A stretch of DNA of 64,000 nucleotides from Mucilaginibacter phenanthrenivorans (GTDB taxonomy: Bacteria; Bacteroidota; Bacteroidia; Sphingobacteriales; Sphingobacteriaceae). The stretch spans positions 124,001-188,000 of the forward strand of contig NZ_JAHVAP010000003.1 in the NCBI RefSeq assembly GCF_024721155.1, read 5' to 3'. Below are positions 24,966 to 33,491 of this stretch, in pieces; the first letter of the stretch is position 1, and every line of letters begins with the position of its first letter. The notes below the pieces were generated by a model. That model saw only the letters and a list, made by a program, of their open reading frames with translations, made no database searches and was not told the DNA's origin. The translations under genes were made by a program, and so were the position numbers.

Positions 24966-25050
24966 AAATATCGAACACCGAATTTTGAATATCGAATGAT
25001 GAAGGTTTTCACTTCATCATTCGATATTGGGCGTTCAATATTCGATATTT
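24966..25050. repeat. ATATCGAA-family inverted repeat between convergent genes
   Basis: The words ATATCGAACACCGAAT and AATATCGAATGATGAAG (24988-25004) are followed by the exact 17-base reverse complement (25012-25028) and further TTCAATATTCGATATT words. The 7-base loop and long stem suit a bidirectional 3'-end hairpin for the toxin and peptidase genes. Confidence 0.8.
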
Positions 25051-25062
25051 AAAATACTCCCC

Positions 25063-26634
25063 TTAGTTCCTTGCTGGTTGCGGCTTAGGCAATTCCTTAC
25101 GGGGAATCATTTCATTACGTTGCGAAGTGTTATAAACAAACGACGCTACGATGGTTGCTGCTTGTTTCAAATCATCTTCGCTTAGCTTATCATAGGTGTC
25201 CTGGTTGCTGTGATGGGTACGTGAGCCATAGTCAAGCGCGTCCTGTATAAACTGGAAGCCCGGAATACCCACTGCGTCGAACGAAACATGGTCGGTGCTG
25301 CCGGTGTTCCTGATGGTAACGGTTGTAGCGCCAAGGTCTTTGAACGGCTCAAGCCAAGCCTTAAATATAGGCCCGGCAAGCGAATCGCCTTGTAAGTAGA
25401 TGCCGCGTAGTTTTCCGCTGCCATTATCCAAATTATAATAGGCAGAAACTTTTGCCTGTTCAGGTTTTAACTGCATTGTTTTAGGATCGCCAAAGTGGTT
25501 GAGCACGTATCCGCGCGAACCGAACAAACCCTGCTCTTCAGAACTCCACAATGCTATGCGGATGGTGCGGCGCGGCTGAAAGTTAACGGCCTTTAAAATA
25601 CGCATCACTTCAAGCATTACTGCACTTCCGGCTCCATTATCGGTGGCGCCTGTAGCGCCATGCCATGAATCGAGGTGACCGCCAACCATTACGATCTGGT
25701 CCTTTAATGTCTTGTCTGTTCCTGGAATTTCTCCTACTACGTCATAACCCTGTAGGTCATCAGTAAAGAACTGTGTTTTTATATCGGCTTCTACCGTTAC
25801 TTTAATACCTGCTTTAACCAAACGTAAGATCCGCTGAAAGTCCTCGCCGCTGGTTTCCAGTTCAGGCGATACAGCTTTCGCAGTATCTGCATACGATGCG
25901 CCATTTGTTGTAAATACAGTGCCGTCGCTGCCGCGGGCTTGGGTTAATACCAAACCGGCTTTTTCTTCGAGCAAAAATTTGTTGATTGCGGTGCGCATGG
26001 CCATCGCTTTTTGCCGCGCTAAAAATTGTGGTGAGTTACGGTCAAATGCGCCACCCCGGCGACCGGCTGCTGGTTGTGAAGTAGCTTTAGCCATTTCGTC
26101 AAGTTCAGCATCGGTATAGCGAACGCCATCGGCCTTAAATGTTCTTTCAACACCCGGCTTGGTATCAAAGATCACGATTTTACCGGCTAATGTGCCTTTA
26201 TATTTATCAAGATCGGTAGTGGTATCGGCCTTAACTAAAACCACATCGCCTTTAATAGCGCCGTTTGTTGAAGGGGTCCAGGCTTTAGGAATAGCAATTA
26301 AAGCGTGGTAGTATGGAACCGTCATGGCTACATAGTTCTTTTGAACTTCCCAGCCCTTGCCAAACTTACCCCATGCTTCGCGCTTGGCATTTACCATGCC
26401 CCAGGTTTTTAGCTCACTTACCGCCCAATCCTGTGCACGTTTTAAGCCCGGCGAACCAGATAAACGGGGACCGGAAGCATCGGTTAAATGAAAGGCGATA
26501 TCCATCACTTTTGAATGGTTTAGGCCTTCTTCGCGAATTTTTTGCACCATGGCCGGGTCGGGCGTGTCCTGGGCAAATGCTGTGCCCGCAGTAGCTGCTA
26601 CAAGCAGGCAGGAGTAAAGTAATTTTATTTTCAT
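25063..26634 (-). CDS. Exported M28 family zinc peptidase
   Basis: A 523-residue protein with a signal peptide (cleavage at AFAQ, residue 21). It has a PA-like inserted domain (about residues 120-260) within an M28 aminopeptidase/carboxypeptidase Q fold. The co-catalytic zinc ligands are visible in GGHLDSW, GATDNGAGS, the catalytic SSEEQGLFGSRGY, YYNLDNGSG and the final THHSNQDTYD. The enzyme releases amino acids or dipeptides from peptides in the periplasm. It is a single gene with a near-consensus box (AACCTTTG, 26655-26662) upstream. Confidence 0.93.
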   Translation of the reverse strand: MKIKLLYSCLLVAATAGTAFAQDTPDPAMVQKIREEGLNHSKVMDIAFHLTDASGPRLSGSPGLKRAQDWAVSELKTWGMVNAKREAWGKFGKGWEVQKNYVAMTVPYYHALIAIPKAWTPSTNGAIKGDVVLVKADTTTDLDKYKGTLAGKIVIFDTKPGVERTFKADGVRYTDAELDEMAKATSQPAAGRRGGAFDRNSPQFLARQKAMAMRTAINKFLLEEKAGLVLTQARGSDGTVFTTNGASYADTAKAVSPELETSGEDFQRILRLVKAGIKVTVEADIKTQFFTDDLQGYDVVGEIPGTDKTLKDQIVMVGGHLDSWHGATGATDNGAGSAVMLEVMRILKAVNFQPRRTIRIALWSSEEQGLFGSRGYVLNHFGDPKTMQLKPEQAKVSAYYNLDNGSGKLRGIYLQGDSLAGPIFKAWLEPFKDLGATTVTIRNTGSTDHVSFDAVGIPGFQFIQDALDYGSRTHHSNQDTYDKLSEDDLKQAATIVASFVYNTSQRNEMIPRKELPKPQPARN

Positions 26635-27069
26635 TCGATCAGTTTTTGGCTATCAAAGGTTAACAAACTAGCTGTGCCCTTAATAGCCTGGTTAATAATG
26701 TTGTCAGTTGCTAACAAACTTATTTATTAAAACTTGCAAAACTTAAATTGCCCGTTAACAAAGTTGTTACAAGTGTTAAATATTTTAGGGAACCCGACTA
26801 TCTGCCAAAATCATCTTAACCTCGCATATTAAATCGGCGATTAGCTGATCAAAACCCGCTTGAGGCATTGTCATTTCCATAAAATCTCAATTAAAAATAG
26901 TCGGAAAAATATCAATTTTATAAAAAACGAGCTTTAAGCATTGTATTTTATAAAGGAATGACGGTATCGGGTAAACAAATAATAAAAATTATTTTTTTAA
27001 ACAGATTATGGGTCCTGGGGTTCTATATTTAAACAATTGTTTGCTTAAATTGAGCCAATAAATTCCCCT
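26635..27069. other. 435-base AT-rich intergenic region upstream of glgA
   Basis: No gene is seen. The region holds the divergent promoters of the M28 peptidase and glgAC. Short GTTAACAAA-type words occur around 26695-26780, and a perfect palindrome AAACAATTGTTT lies at 27031-27042, 28 bases before glgA, next to a near-consensus TATATTTA box (27024-27031). The palindrome could bind a regulator of glycogen synthesis. Confidence 0.5.
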
Positions 27070-28491
27070 ATGAGAGTTTTTCACCTAAGCGCTGAATGTT
27101 ACCCTGTTGCCAAAGTTGGCGGCCTCGCCGATGTTGTTGGCGCACTTCCCAAATATCAAAACCAGTCCGGATTGCAGGCGGCAGTGGTAATGCCATACTA
27201 TAACCGGAAGTTTGTGCAGGAAAATGAGTTTGATACCGTTTTTCAAAGCTCAACCTTACTGGGCACGCGCCGTTTATACTTTGAAATATTAAAGGAGAAA
27301 ACCGACAAGCTTGGCTTCGAGCTGTTTTTGGTGAAAATTCCCGGTTTGATAGATCGTGAAGAAATTTATAGCTACCCGGATGAAACCGAACAATTTATTG
27401 CATTCCAGATCGCATTTTTAGACTGGATAAGCTACTCGCAGCAATCGCCTGACCTGATCCATTGTCATGACCATCATTCGGGCCTGGTTCCGTTCCTGTT
27501 ACAACACTCCAAACTTTATACCCGCCTTGCGGCTACGGCAACTGTATTTACCATTCACAACGGCCAATACCACGGGGCCTTCGGTTGGGATAAATTGTCC
27601 TATCTCCCTGAGATCGACCTGTCGAAAACGGGCTTGCTTGATTGGGCCGGGGCCATAAATCCATTGGCATGTGCTGTAAAATGCTGCTGGAAGTATACTA
27701 CTGTTTCGCCTACTTACTTGCAGGAGCTTACTATTAATTCCAACGGGCTTGAGTTTTTATTTTATTTGGAACAGGCAAAAGGGGTTGGTATTATCAATGG
27801 CATCGATACTTCAATTTGGGACCCGAATAAGGACCCGATGATCCCTAATAAATTTTCCCTGAAATCGCTTAAGGGCAAACAGACTAATAAGGAGAAACTT
27901 TGCGAAAGATTTAATTTATCGCCCGAAAAACCATTGGTGGCATTTATAGGCCGCCTGGTTGTTGAAAAGGGTGCCGACCTTATTGCCACAGCGATGGAGG
28001 AGAGCTTTAACGAGCACCCGGGCCAGTTCAACTTTTTGGTTTTAGGCGCGGGCGATAAAGAGATGGAAGCCGACTTGCTGGGGCTTCGGGATTTTTATCC
28101 TGAACAATGCAACGTGTTTATCGGTTATGATGAGGCGCTGGCACATTTGATTTATGCCGGGGCCGATTTTTTGCTGATGCCGTCGCGGGTTGAGCCGTGC
28201 GGCCTTAACCAACTGTATTCATTGCGTTACGGAACGCTGCCTATGGTGAGGAACACCGGCGGATTGCATGATACCGTGATTGATTTTGGCGATGAAGGCG
28301 GCTACGGCATCCGCTATAACCATGCTAGTGTTGAAGATATCTGTCACTCTGTTACGCGTGCAGTTTCGCTTTATGCCAATGAGAAGCACCTGCTGGCGCT
28401 AAGAAAAATAATGATGGCGCTCGATTTCTCCTGGGATCGTTCGGCAGCTGAATATATCACCCTTTACGAAAGTTTAAAACCAACTATATGA
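27070..28491 (+). CDS. glgA: Glycogen synthase
   Basis: A 473-residue GT5 glycosyltransferase that adds glucose from ADP-glucose to glycogen. It opens with MRVFHLSAECYPVAKVGGLA and continues DVVGALPK, the classical ADP-glucose site. HCHDHHSGLVPFLLQ and FTIHNGQYHGAFGW fall in the N-terminal Rossmann domain, IGRLVVEKGADLI in the C-terminal domain, and the active-site EPCGLNQLYSLRYGTLPMV follows. Its stop overlaps the glgC start by 4 bases (ATGA), showing translational coupling. No branching enzyme or phosphorylase is in the window. Confidence 0.96.
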   Translation: MRVFHLSAECYPVAKVGGLADVVGALPKYQNQSGLQAAVVMPYYNRKFVQENEFDTVFQSSTLLGTRRLYFEILKEKTDKLGFELFLVKIPGLIDREEIYSYPDETEQFIAFQIAFLDWISYSQQSPDLIHCHDHHSGLVPFLLQHSKLYTRLAATATVFTIHNGQYHGAFGWDKLSYLPEIDLSKTGLLDWAGAINPLACAVKCCWKYTTVSPTYLQELTINSNGLEFLFYLEQAKGVGIINGIDTSIWDPNKDPMIPNKFSLKSLKGKQTNKEKLCERFNLSPEKPLVAFIGRLVVEKGADLIATAMEESFNEHPGQFNFLVLGAGDKEMEADLLGLRDFYPEQCNVFIGYDEALAHLIYAGADFLLMPSRVEPCGLNQLYSLRYGTLPMVRNTGGLHDTVIDFGDEGGYGIRYNHASVEDICHSVTRAVSLYANEKHLLALRKIMMALDFSWDRSAAEYITLYESLKPTI

Positions 28492-29750
28492 CCTCTAAAG
28501 TAATTTGCATTGTTCTTGGCGGTGGCCAGGGTAGCCGGTTGGCTCCGTTAACCACAACACGTTCAAAACCGGCGGTACCAATTGCCGGAAAATATCGTCT
28601 TGTGGATATTCCTATTTCCAACTGCCTGCATTCCGGCATCCACCGTATTTATGTGTTAACGCAGTTTAACTCTGCGTCGCTTAACAAGCACATAAAAAAC
28701 ACCTACCATTTCAGCAATTTCAGCGAGGCCTTTGTTGATATCCTGGCTGCCGAACAGACCCCTACTAACGTAGGCTGGTACCAGGGCACTGCCGACGCGG
28801 TAAGGCAAAGCTTACACCACCTGGCTGTGCATGATTTTGAGTATGTGCTGATCCTATCGGGCGACCAACTGTACCAGATGGACTTTGAGCATATGATAGA
28901 GGAGCATATAAAGGCAAATGCCGATATATCAATTGCAACTATCCCTGTACACGCTAACGATGTGCCTGGCTTCGGCATCCTGAAAACTGATGAAAACAGC
29001 CTTGTAACTTCGTTCATCGAAAAGCCAAAAACCAATTTTGAAAGCTGGGCATCAGATGTAAGCCCGCAAATGGAAGCTGAGGGAAGGGTTTACCTGGCAT
29101 CAATGGGGATTTATATCTTTAACAAGAAACTTTTATATGAATTGCTGGAAGGTAATGATCGTACCGATTTTGGTAAGGAAATTATCCCGCAATCAATAAC
29201 CGACCATAAGGTATTGAGCTACCAATACGAAGGTTACTGGACTGATATTGGTACCATACCATCATTTTTTGAAGCCAATATTGGTTTAACTGATGATATC
29301 CCGCAGTTTAACCTGTTTGATAAGCACCCTATTTATACCCGCGCACGCATGCTGCCGCCGTCGAAAATGTCGGGTACACATGTGGATAAGGTTATTGTCG
29401 CCGACGGATGTATCATTAATGCCAGCCAGATTACCCGTTCGTTAATAGGGATCCGTACGCGCATAGGCTTTGAATCGATTATTGAGAATTGCTACGTAAT
29501 GGGCAATGATAATTATCAAACATTGGAGCAAATTACCGAATCGCATGAAAGCCAGTCGCCTATAATGGGTATTGGCGACAGGTGTCATATCAAAAACGCC
29601 ATTATCGACAAAAATGCGAGCATAGGGGATGATGTGCAGATTAACTGCGGTGAAAAACTGGAAAACGGCGACTACGGCGCTTATGTAGTCCAGGATGGAA
29701 TTGTGATAGTGAAGAAGCGGGCGATTATTCCAAACGGAACGATAATCTAG
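28488..29750 (+). CDS. glgC: Glucose-1-phosphate adenylyltransferase
   Basis: A 420-residue ADP-glucose pyrophosphorylase, which makes the substrate for GlgA. N-terminal nucleotide-binding loop GGGQGSRLAPLTTTRSKPAV, then YRLVDIPISNCLHSGI, the catalytic ILSGDQLYQMDF, the glucose-1-phosphate site FIEKPK and ASMGIYIF, and a left-handed beta-helix C-terminus (SLIGIRTRIG, IKNAIIDKNASIGDDVQI). It is the second gene of the glgA-glgC operon. Its TAG is itself the start of an AGTCCGGAAG word repeat, followed by a terminator. Confidence 0.96.
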   Translation: MTSKVICIVLGGGQGSRLAPLTTTRSKPAVPIAGKYRLVDIPISNCLHSGIHRIYVLTQFNSASLNKHIKNTYHFSNFSEAFVDILAAEQTPTNVGWYQGTADAVRQSLHHLAVHDFEYVLILSGDQLYQMDFEHMIEEHIKANADISIATIPVHANDVPGFGILKTDENSLVTSFIEKPKTNFESWASDVSPQMEAEGRVYLASMGIYIFNKKLLYELLEGNDRTDFGKEIIPQSITDHKVLSYQYEGYWTDIGTIPSFFEANIGLTDDIPQFNLFDKHPIYTRARMLPPSKMSGTHVDKVIVADGCIINASQITRSLIGIRTRIGFESIIENCYVMGNDNYQTLEQITESHESQSPIMGIGDRCHIKNAIIDKNASIGDDVQINCGEKLENGDYGAYVVQDGIVIVKKRAIIPNGTII

Positions 29751-29787
29751 TCCGGAAGTCGGAAAGTCAGTAAAGTCCGAAAGACGA
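29749..29787. repeat. AGTCCGAA-family word repeat at the glgC stop codon
   Basis: AGTCCGGAAGTCGGAAAGTC, then AGTAAAGTCCGAAAGACG. The first word overlaps the TAG. The same words occur at 9961-10000 and, inverted, at 10206-10268. Confidence 0.8.
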
Positions 29788-29804
29788 GAAGTATTATAGA
29801 TGAA

Positions 29805-29831
29805 AAAGCCAGGATGTTTATTCCTGGCTTT
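29805..29831 (+). terminator. Terminator of the glgAC operon
   Basis: AAAGCCAGGA, a 7-base loop, then the exact complement TCCTGGCTTT, followed shortly by CGTTTTT. It lies 55 bases after the glgC stop. Confidence 0.8.
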
Positions 29832-29848
29832 CTCGTTTTTAGCTGTTG

Positions 29849-30526
29849 TTACAGATCTACGCTTTCGCCAAGTTCCGGCATTTTTATATTGATGCCGGCT
29901 TTAATAAATTTTGCCTCTGCTTCCTTTTTATCAATTACTATTACCGGGAACGTGTCATAATGCATACCGATAACATTTTTGCAATTGATAAAGCCGGTAG
30001 CTTTTATGGCATCGTCTACACCCATGGTATAGTTATCGCCGATAGGCAGGTAAGCCCAATCCAGGTTTTCGTCGGCAAGTAGCTTCATGTCGTAAGTAAG
30101 GGCTGTGTCGCCCGCATAATAAATGGTTTTTCCGTCCAGATATAGCACAAACCCTGCAGGATTGCCACCCGGCGAACCGTCAGGCATGGTGCTTGAATGG
30201 ATGGCATTTACCATTTTCACCCGGCCGAAATCAAAATCAAAGCCACCGCCAATGTTCATACCATGGGCGTTGTTTATGCCATGCTTGCCCAGCCAGTTTG
30301 CAATTTCGGCAATGCAGATGATCACCGCGCCGCTGCTTTTTTGAATTTCAATCAAATCAGCCACATGATCGCCATGGCCATGCGATACTAAAATGTAATC
30401 GGGTTTTAAGCTGTGGATATCAATATCCTTAGCCGCTGGGTTTGGGGTAATAAACGGATCGAATAACAGTTTTTTTCCTCCTGCCTCAAGCATAAAGGTC
30501 GACTGTCCGTAAAAGGTAGTTTTCAT
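29849..30526 (-). CDS. UPF0173-type metal-dependent hydrolase (MBL fold)
   Basis: A 225-residue metallo-beta-lactamase-fold protein of the UPF0173/UlaG-like group. Metal ligands: SHGHGDHVADL (motif 2), NAIHSSTM (motif 3), YYAGDTALTYDM (motif 4) and the last histidine in GMHYDTFPVI. The N-terminus TTFYGQSTFMLEAGGKKLLF and DPFITPNP are characteristic. The substrate is unknown. It is a single gene, convergent with glgC. Confidence 0.92.
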   Translation of the reverse strand: MKTTFYGQSTFMLEAGGKKLLFDPFITPNPAAKDIDIHSLKPDYILVSHGHGDHVADLIEIQKSSGAVIICIAEIANWLGKHGINNAHGMNIGGGFDFDFGRVKMVNAIHSSTMPDGSPGGNPAGFVLYLDGKTIYYAGDTALTYDMKLLADENLDWAYLPIGDNYTMGVDDAIKATGFINCKNVIGMHYDTFPVIVIDKKEAEAKFIKAGINIKMPELGESVDL

Positions 30527-30606
30527 AGAATATTTATATTAAATATAAAACTTTTTCAATAACAGGATACCTTGAAATTCCCTGCAAGGTTGCCACGCCA
30601 ATTTGT

Positions 30607-30906
30607 TTAAAACAATCCGCCAAGTCCGCCAAACATATCTTTGGTCATGGCAGCCATTTCGCTTTGGCTTACATTGTCTGCCTGCTCCATAGCCTTGTTT
30701 ATGGCTATAACTAAAAGCTCTTCCAATTGTTCCTTATCAGCATCCTTAAAAAAGTCGTCATCAATAGTCACCGACTGGATCACTTTATTGGCATTAGCGC
30801 TAACAGTGATTTTACCACCCTCGGCACTGCCGGTTACTGTAATGGCATCAAGCCTTTGTTTTACTTCGCCCGCCTTTTGCTGGGCCTGCATTAGTTTATC
30901 GAACAT
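30607..30906 (-). CDS. YbaB/EbfC family nucleoid-associated protein
   Basis: A 99-residue DNA-binding protein. It starts MFDKLMQAQQKAGEVKQRLD; the central GGKITVSANANKVIQSVTID beta-hairpin and the C-terminal helix with AINKAMEQADNVSQSEMAAM fit YbaB. Family dimers bind DNA without strong sequence specificity and often lie beside dnaX-recR; neither is here. The frame is open upstream to 31041, but that stretch is the GTTGTAR repeat, so I take the ATG at 30906. It lies downstream of the serine hydrolase on the same strand, separated by that repeat. Confidence 0.92.
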   Translation of the reverse strand: MFDKLMQAQQKAGEVKQRLDAITVTGSAEGGKITVSANANKVIQSVTIDDDFFKDADKEQLEELLVIAINKAMEQADNVSQSEMAAMTKDMFGGLGGLF

Positions 30907-30910
30907 AGCT

Positions 30911-31040
30911 GGTTGGTTATTGTTGTAAAAGTTGTAGACGTTGGAGTTGTTGTAAATGTGAGCAAATGTATAAAGTTGATATGATCTTTTCAATTCAACG
31001 TCTTTAACACTTACAACAACTACAACCTTTTCAACCCACA
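30911..31040. repeat. GTTGTAR-family inverted repeat, copy 3
   Basis: Left words GTTGTAAAAGTTGTAGACG and GAGTTGTTGTAAATGT are faced by right words CAACGTC, ACACTTACAACAACTACAAC and CTTTTCAACC. It fills the whole gap between the serine hydrolase stop and YbaB. Confidence 0.8.
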
Positions 31041-32252
31041 CTAATCATCACTCGTATCGCCATTACCATTATAAGCACTTTTGCGCACTAAAGGCATGCC
31101 GGTAACTTTAAACAGATCATCCAGTTTTAACAAGCTCCCGTTTGAAAGGTTTGTGAGCAGTACAATGGTAATGTCATCTTTAATATCGCGCAGGTAGATG
31201 TGGCGAAATCCGTGCCACCAGCCGGTGTGGTATATAACCTGTTTGCCCGGCGCCTCAAAGATCCGCCAACCGTAGCCATAGCTGAAATGCCCATGAATCA
31301 TTGGATTGCGGGGCACATAAGCCGAGTCCATAGTGGCTTGTTTTAATAGCCGTCCACTGCGCAGCGCCCTGTCATACAGCCAAAGATCGCCAACGGTACT
31401 ATAAACTCCTTTGTCGCCAACCGGCCCATCCAAAAAATTCTGTACAACTGAGTATCGCCATTGCCCTCTGTCGTGCCCAACTACATCCACCGGGATCTTG
31501 TCATAAACCGCCTTTGAATATACTGCGGTATTCAACATTTTTGCCGGTTTAAAAATATGAGCCTGCACAAAATCGGCATATGACTGTCCGGTTATTTTTT
31601 CAATAATCGAACCCAGCACCATAAAGTTGGAGTTGTTGTACAAAAACCTGGCGTTGGGTTTATTAAACGGGCGGGGTTTATATTGCGCTATCAAAGCCAT
31701 TTCCTCAGCGTTAGTGATGCCCTTTTTTTGGTTCAGGTGCTGGCTGCGGTAAAGGTCGTCGGTGAAATAAACATAATTCATCATCCCTGAGCGGTGGGTA
31801 AGCAGCAGCCTGATAGTAACCCCGTCATACGGAAAATCAGGGAAGTATTTTTTTACGTCGTCGTCAAGCTTCAACTTTCCCTGCTCCATCAGCATTAAAA
31901 TGGCGGTGCTGGTTATGGTTTTAGTTACGGATGCCAGCTCAAATTTCGAGCTTATCTTCAGGCTGTCGCGGTGCAGGTAATCGGCCCAGCCAATTGCTTT
32001 TTCGTATATTATTTTGCCATGTTTGGCAACCAGCACGTTGCCGTTAAAGCCGCGGGTTTTATGCAGTTGCTGCATTACCTCATCAATTTTCTTATCGGCA
32101 TTCTTAGGATTATAAGCCAAAAATGCATTGGCGTCAAAGGGAGCATCCGGGCCGGGAAGTTTTACAGTTTTATCGTTTTGCTTAGATGAACAGGATGATA
32201 AAATAAACAGGAAATATGCGGATAATAGAAGTGGCTTGAACAATAATCTCAT
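31041..32252 (-). CDS. Serine hydrolase of the class C beta-lactamase fold, lipoprotein
   Basis: A 403-residue protein starting at MRLLFKPLLL, with a lipoprotein signal ending LSSC (lipid-anchored Cys near residue 21). The penicillin-binding/esterase fold carries the catalytic S108-V-T-K111 in ELASVTKTITS, the tyrosine motif FLYNNSNF (YNN) and the third motif HTGWWHGF (HTG in place of KTG). Such proteins are D-aminopeptidases, esterases or peptidoglycan-modifying enzymes rather than true beta-lactamases. It is a single gene with a long repeat immediately after it. Confidence 0.9.
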   Translation of the reverse strand: MRLLFKPLLLSAYFLFILSSCSSKQNDKTVKLPGPDAPFDANAFLAYNPKNADKKIDEVMQQLHKTRGFNGNVLVAKHGKIIYEKAIGWADYLHRDSLKISSKFELASVTKTITSTAILMLMEQGKLKLDDDVKKYFPDFPYDGVTIRLLLTHRSGMMNYVYFTDDLYRSQHLNQKKGITNAEEMALIAQYKPRPFNKPNARFLYNNSNFMVLGSIIEKITGQSYADFVQAHIFKPAKMLNTAVYSKAVYDKIPVDVVGHDRGQWRYSVVQNFLDGPVGDKGVYSTVGDLWLYDRALRSGRLLKQATMDSAYVPRNPMIHGHFSYGYGWRIFEAPGKQVIYHTGWWHGFRHIYLRDIKDDITIVLLTNLSNGSLLKLDDLFKVTGMPLVRKSAYNGNGDTSDD

Positions 32253-32365
32253 AAATAAAAATCTCTCACATGGTAAACGTGGCAAAAGTCAGAAATTATA
32301 CAGCAGGAATAAAGCAATGTTTTAATTATTTTTTCTATTAGTTAATAGTCTTTATAATTTTAGGC

Positions 32366-33283
32366 ATGAAATATTTAAGATATCTGTTCATAAGCCTTAT
32401 TATATTTACAGCATGCAGCAAAGCATCTGCTCAAAATACCGACGAGGCACGCGCGCTGGTTAAAGAAGGTGTAAAGTTAAACGATGAAAAGAATTATGCA
32501 GGGGCCATTGAAAAGTATAACCAGGCGTTAAAAATAGATACCGGCAATTTGTTTGCTGATTACCAACTGGCAAATTCCCTGTTTTTATCGGGTAAGGGAG
32601 CAGATGGTATTCCATACCTGCAAAAGGTAGTTAAAGGTGATACCAAATTAAATGCGGCGGCCTATGATCTCTTAGGGCTGATCTATTTTAAAAACAAGCA
32701 ATATGCTGAAGCGGAATCGGCAGCTATTGAAGCCATAAAGCTCGATCCCAAACATGCCAGCTCACAACGGATGTATGCCCTGGTTAGTTTCCACCAAAAT
32801 AAACGGGCGCAGGCTTTGCTTGGCTTTTGCAGCTTTATTTTGCTGGAGCCGAATACCCCCCGTAGTGCTGAAGCTTATGGCAACATCCAGCATATTTTAC
32901 AGGGCGGCACACTAAAACCCGAGCCGGGCGAAATGGTATCACATGCTATTGAAGTTAATGTAAATGCACTTAACCAGGCCATAACACAGGCTGTAGCCGG
33001 CTTTAGCAAAAGAAGATACGCCAGTCAGGGTGATCTGTTAGCTGCCGAGCTAAAGGCCATATTTACAAATATGGGCCAGTTAGCAGAAAAGCAAACGGGG
33101 AATGATTTTTTCAGAAAATATATGGCGGCTTATTTTTTTCAAATGGCGCAATCGCCAAATGTACCGGCACTTGCAAGGATGGTGGGCTCAAGTGTTCCTG
33201 AAAGTGCCAAATGGATAAAGGACAACCCGCAACAAATGACTGATCTGGATAATTGGGTGAAAGGGACGGAAAGGGGATTTTGA
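32366..33283 (+). CDS. Exported TPR-repeat protein
   Basis: A 305-residue protein with a signal peptide (MKYLRYLFISLIIFTACSKA; SAQ cleavage, or a lipidated Cys17). At least three tetratricopeptide repeats are clear: ALVKEGVKLNDEKNYAGAI, AAYDLLGLIYFKNKQYAEAE and HASSQRMYALVSFHQNKRAQ. The last 130 residues are helical without known motif. It is probably a periplasmic scaffold. Box-like TATAATTTTAGG lies just before the ATG. It is followed by a long nested palindrome. Confidence 0.85.
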   Translation: MKYLRYLFISLIIFTACSKASAQNTDEARALVKEGVKLNDEKNYAGAIEKYNQALKIDTGNLFADYQLANSLFLSGKGADGIPYLQKVVKGDTKLNAAAYDLLGLIYFKNKQYAEAESAAIEAIKLDPKHASSQRMYALVSFHQNKRAQALLGFCSFILLEPNTPRSAEAYGNIQHILQGGTLKPEPGEMVSHAIEVNVNALNQAITQAVAGFSKRRYASQGDLLAAELKAIFTNMGQLAEKQTGNDFFRKYMAAYFFQMAQSPNVPALARMVGSSVPESAKWIKDNPQQMTDLDNWVKGTERGF

Positions 33284-33288
33284 TTCTT

Positions 33289-33468
33289 TGACCCATAGGG
33301 TCTACCGCTTTGTAGAAAACCGGAAAAATCTTTTTTTGCCTCGTAGAGGTTACCCCCGCTACATTTTTTGATTTTGCAAACGGGCTAAGTGAAGAAGATG
33401 GGTAACCTCTACGAGGCAATAAATCCCAATTAAATTTCTTCTACAAAGCGGTAGACCCGCTGGGTCAT
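33289..33468. repeat. 180-base nested inverted repeat
   Basis: Outer arms: 33289-33317 (TGACCCATAGGGTCTACCGC and on) and the inverted 33440-33468, with 2 mismatches in 29. Inner arms: TTGCCTCGTAGAGGTTACCC (33336-33355) and its exact complement (33400-33419). The loop is about 44 bases. It lies between convergent genes and has no coding capacity; it looks like a non-autonomous palindromic element. Confidence 0.85.
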
Positions 33469-33491
33469 TGATTTAGCAATGCTGAAAATGC

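Noticed and set aside
30907..31041. 45-residue extension of the YbaB protein
   Set aside because: The reading frame through the GTTGTAR repeat is open by chance; family members start at MFDKLM.
31041..32252. True class C beta-lactamase conferring resistance
   Set aside because: Only the general serine-hydrolase motifs are present; HTG replaces KTG and close relatives are mostly esterases or peptidases.
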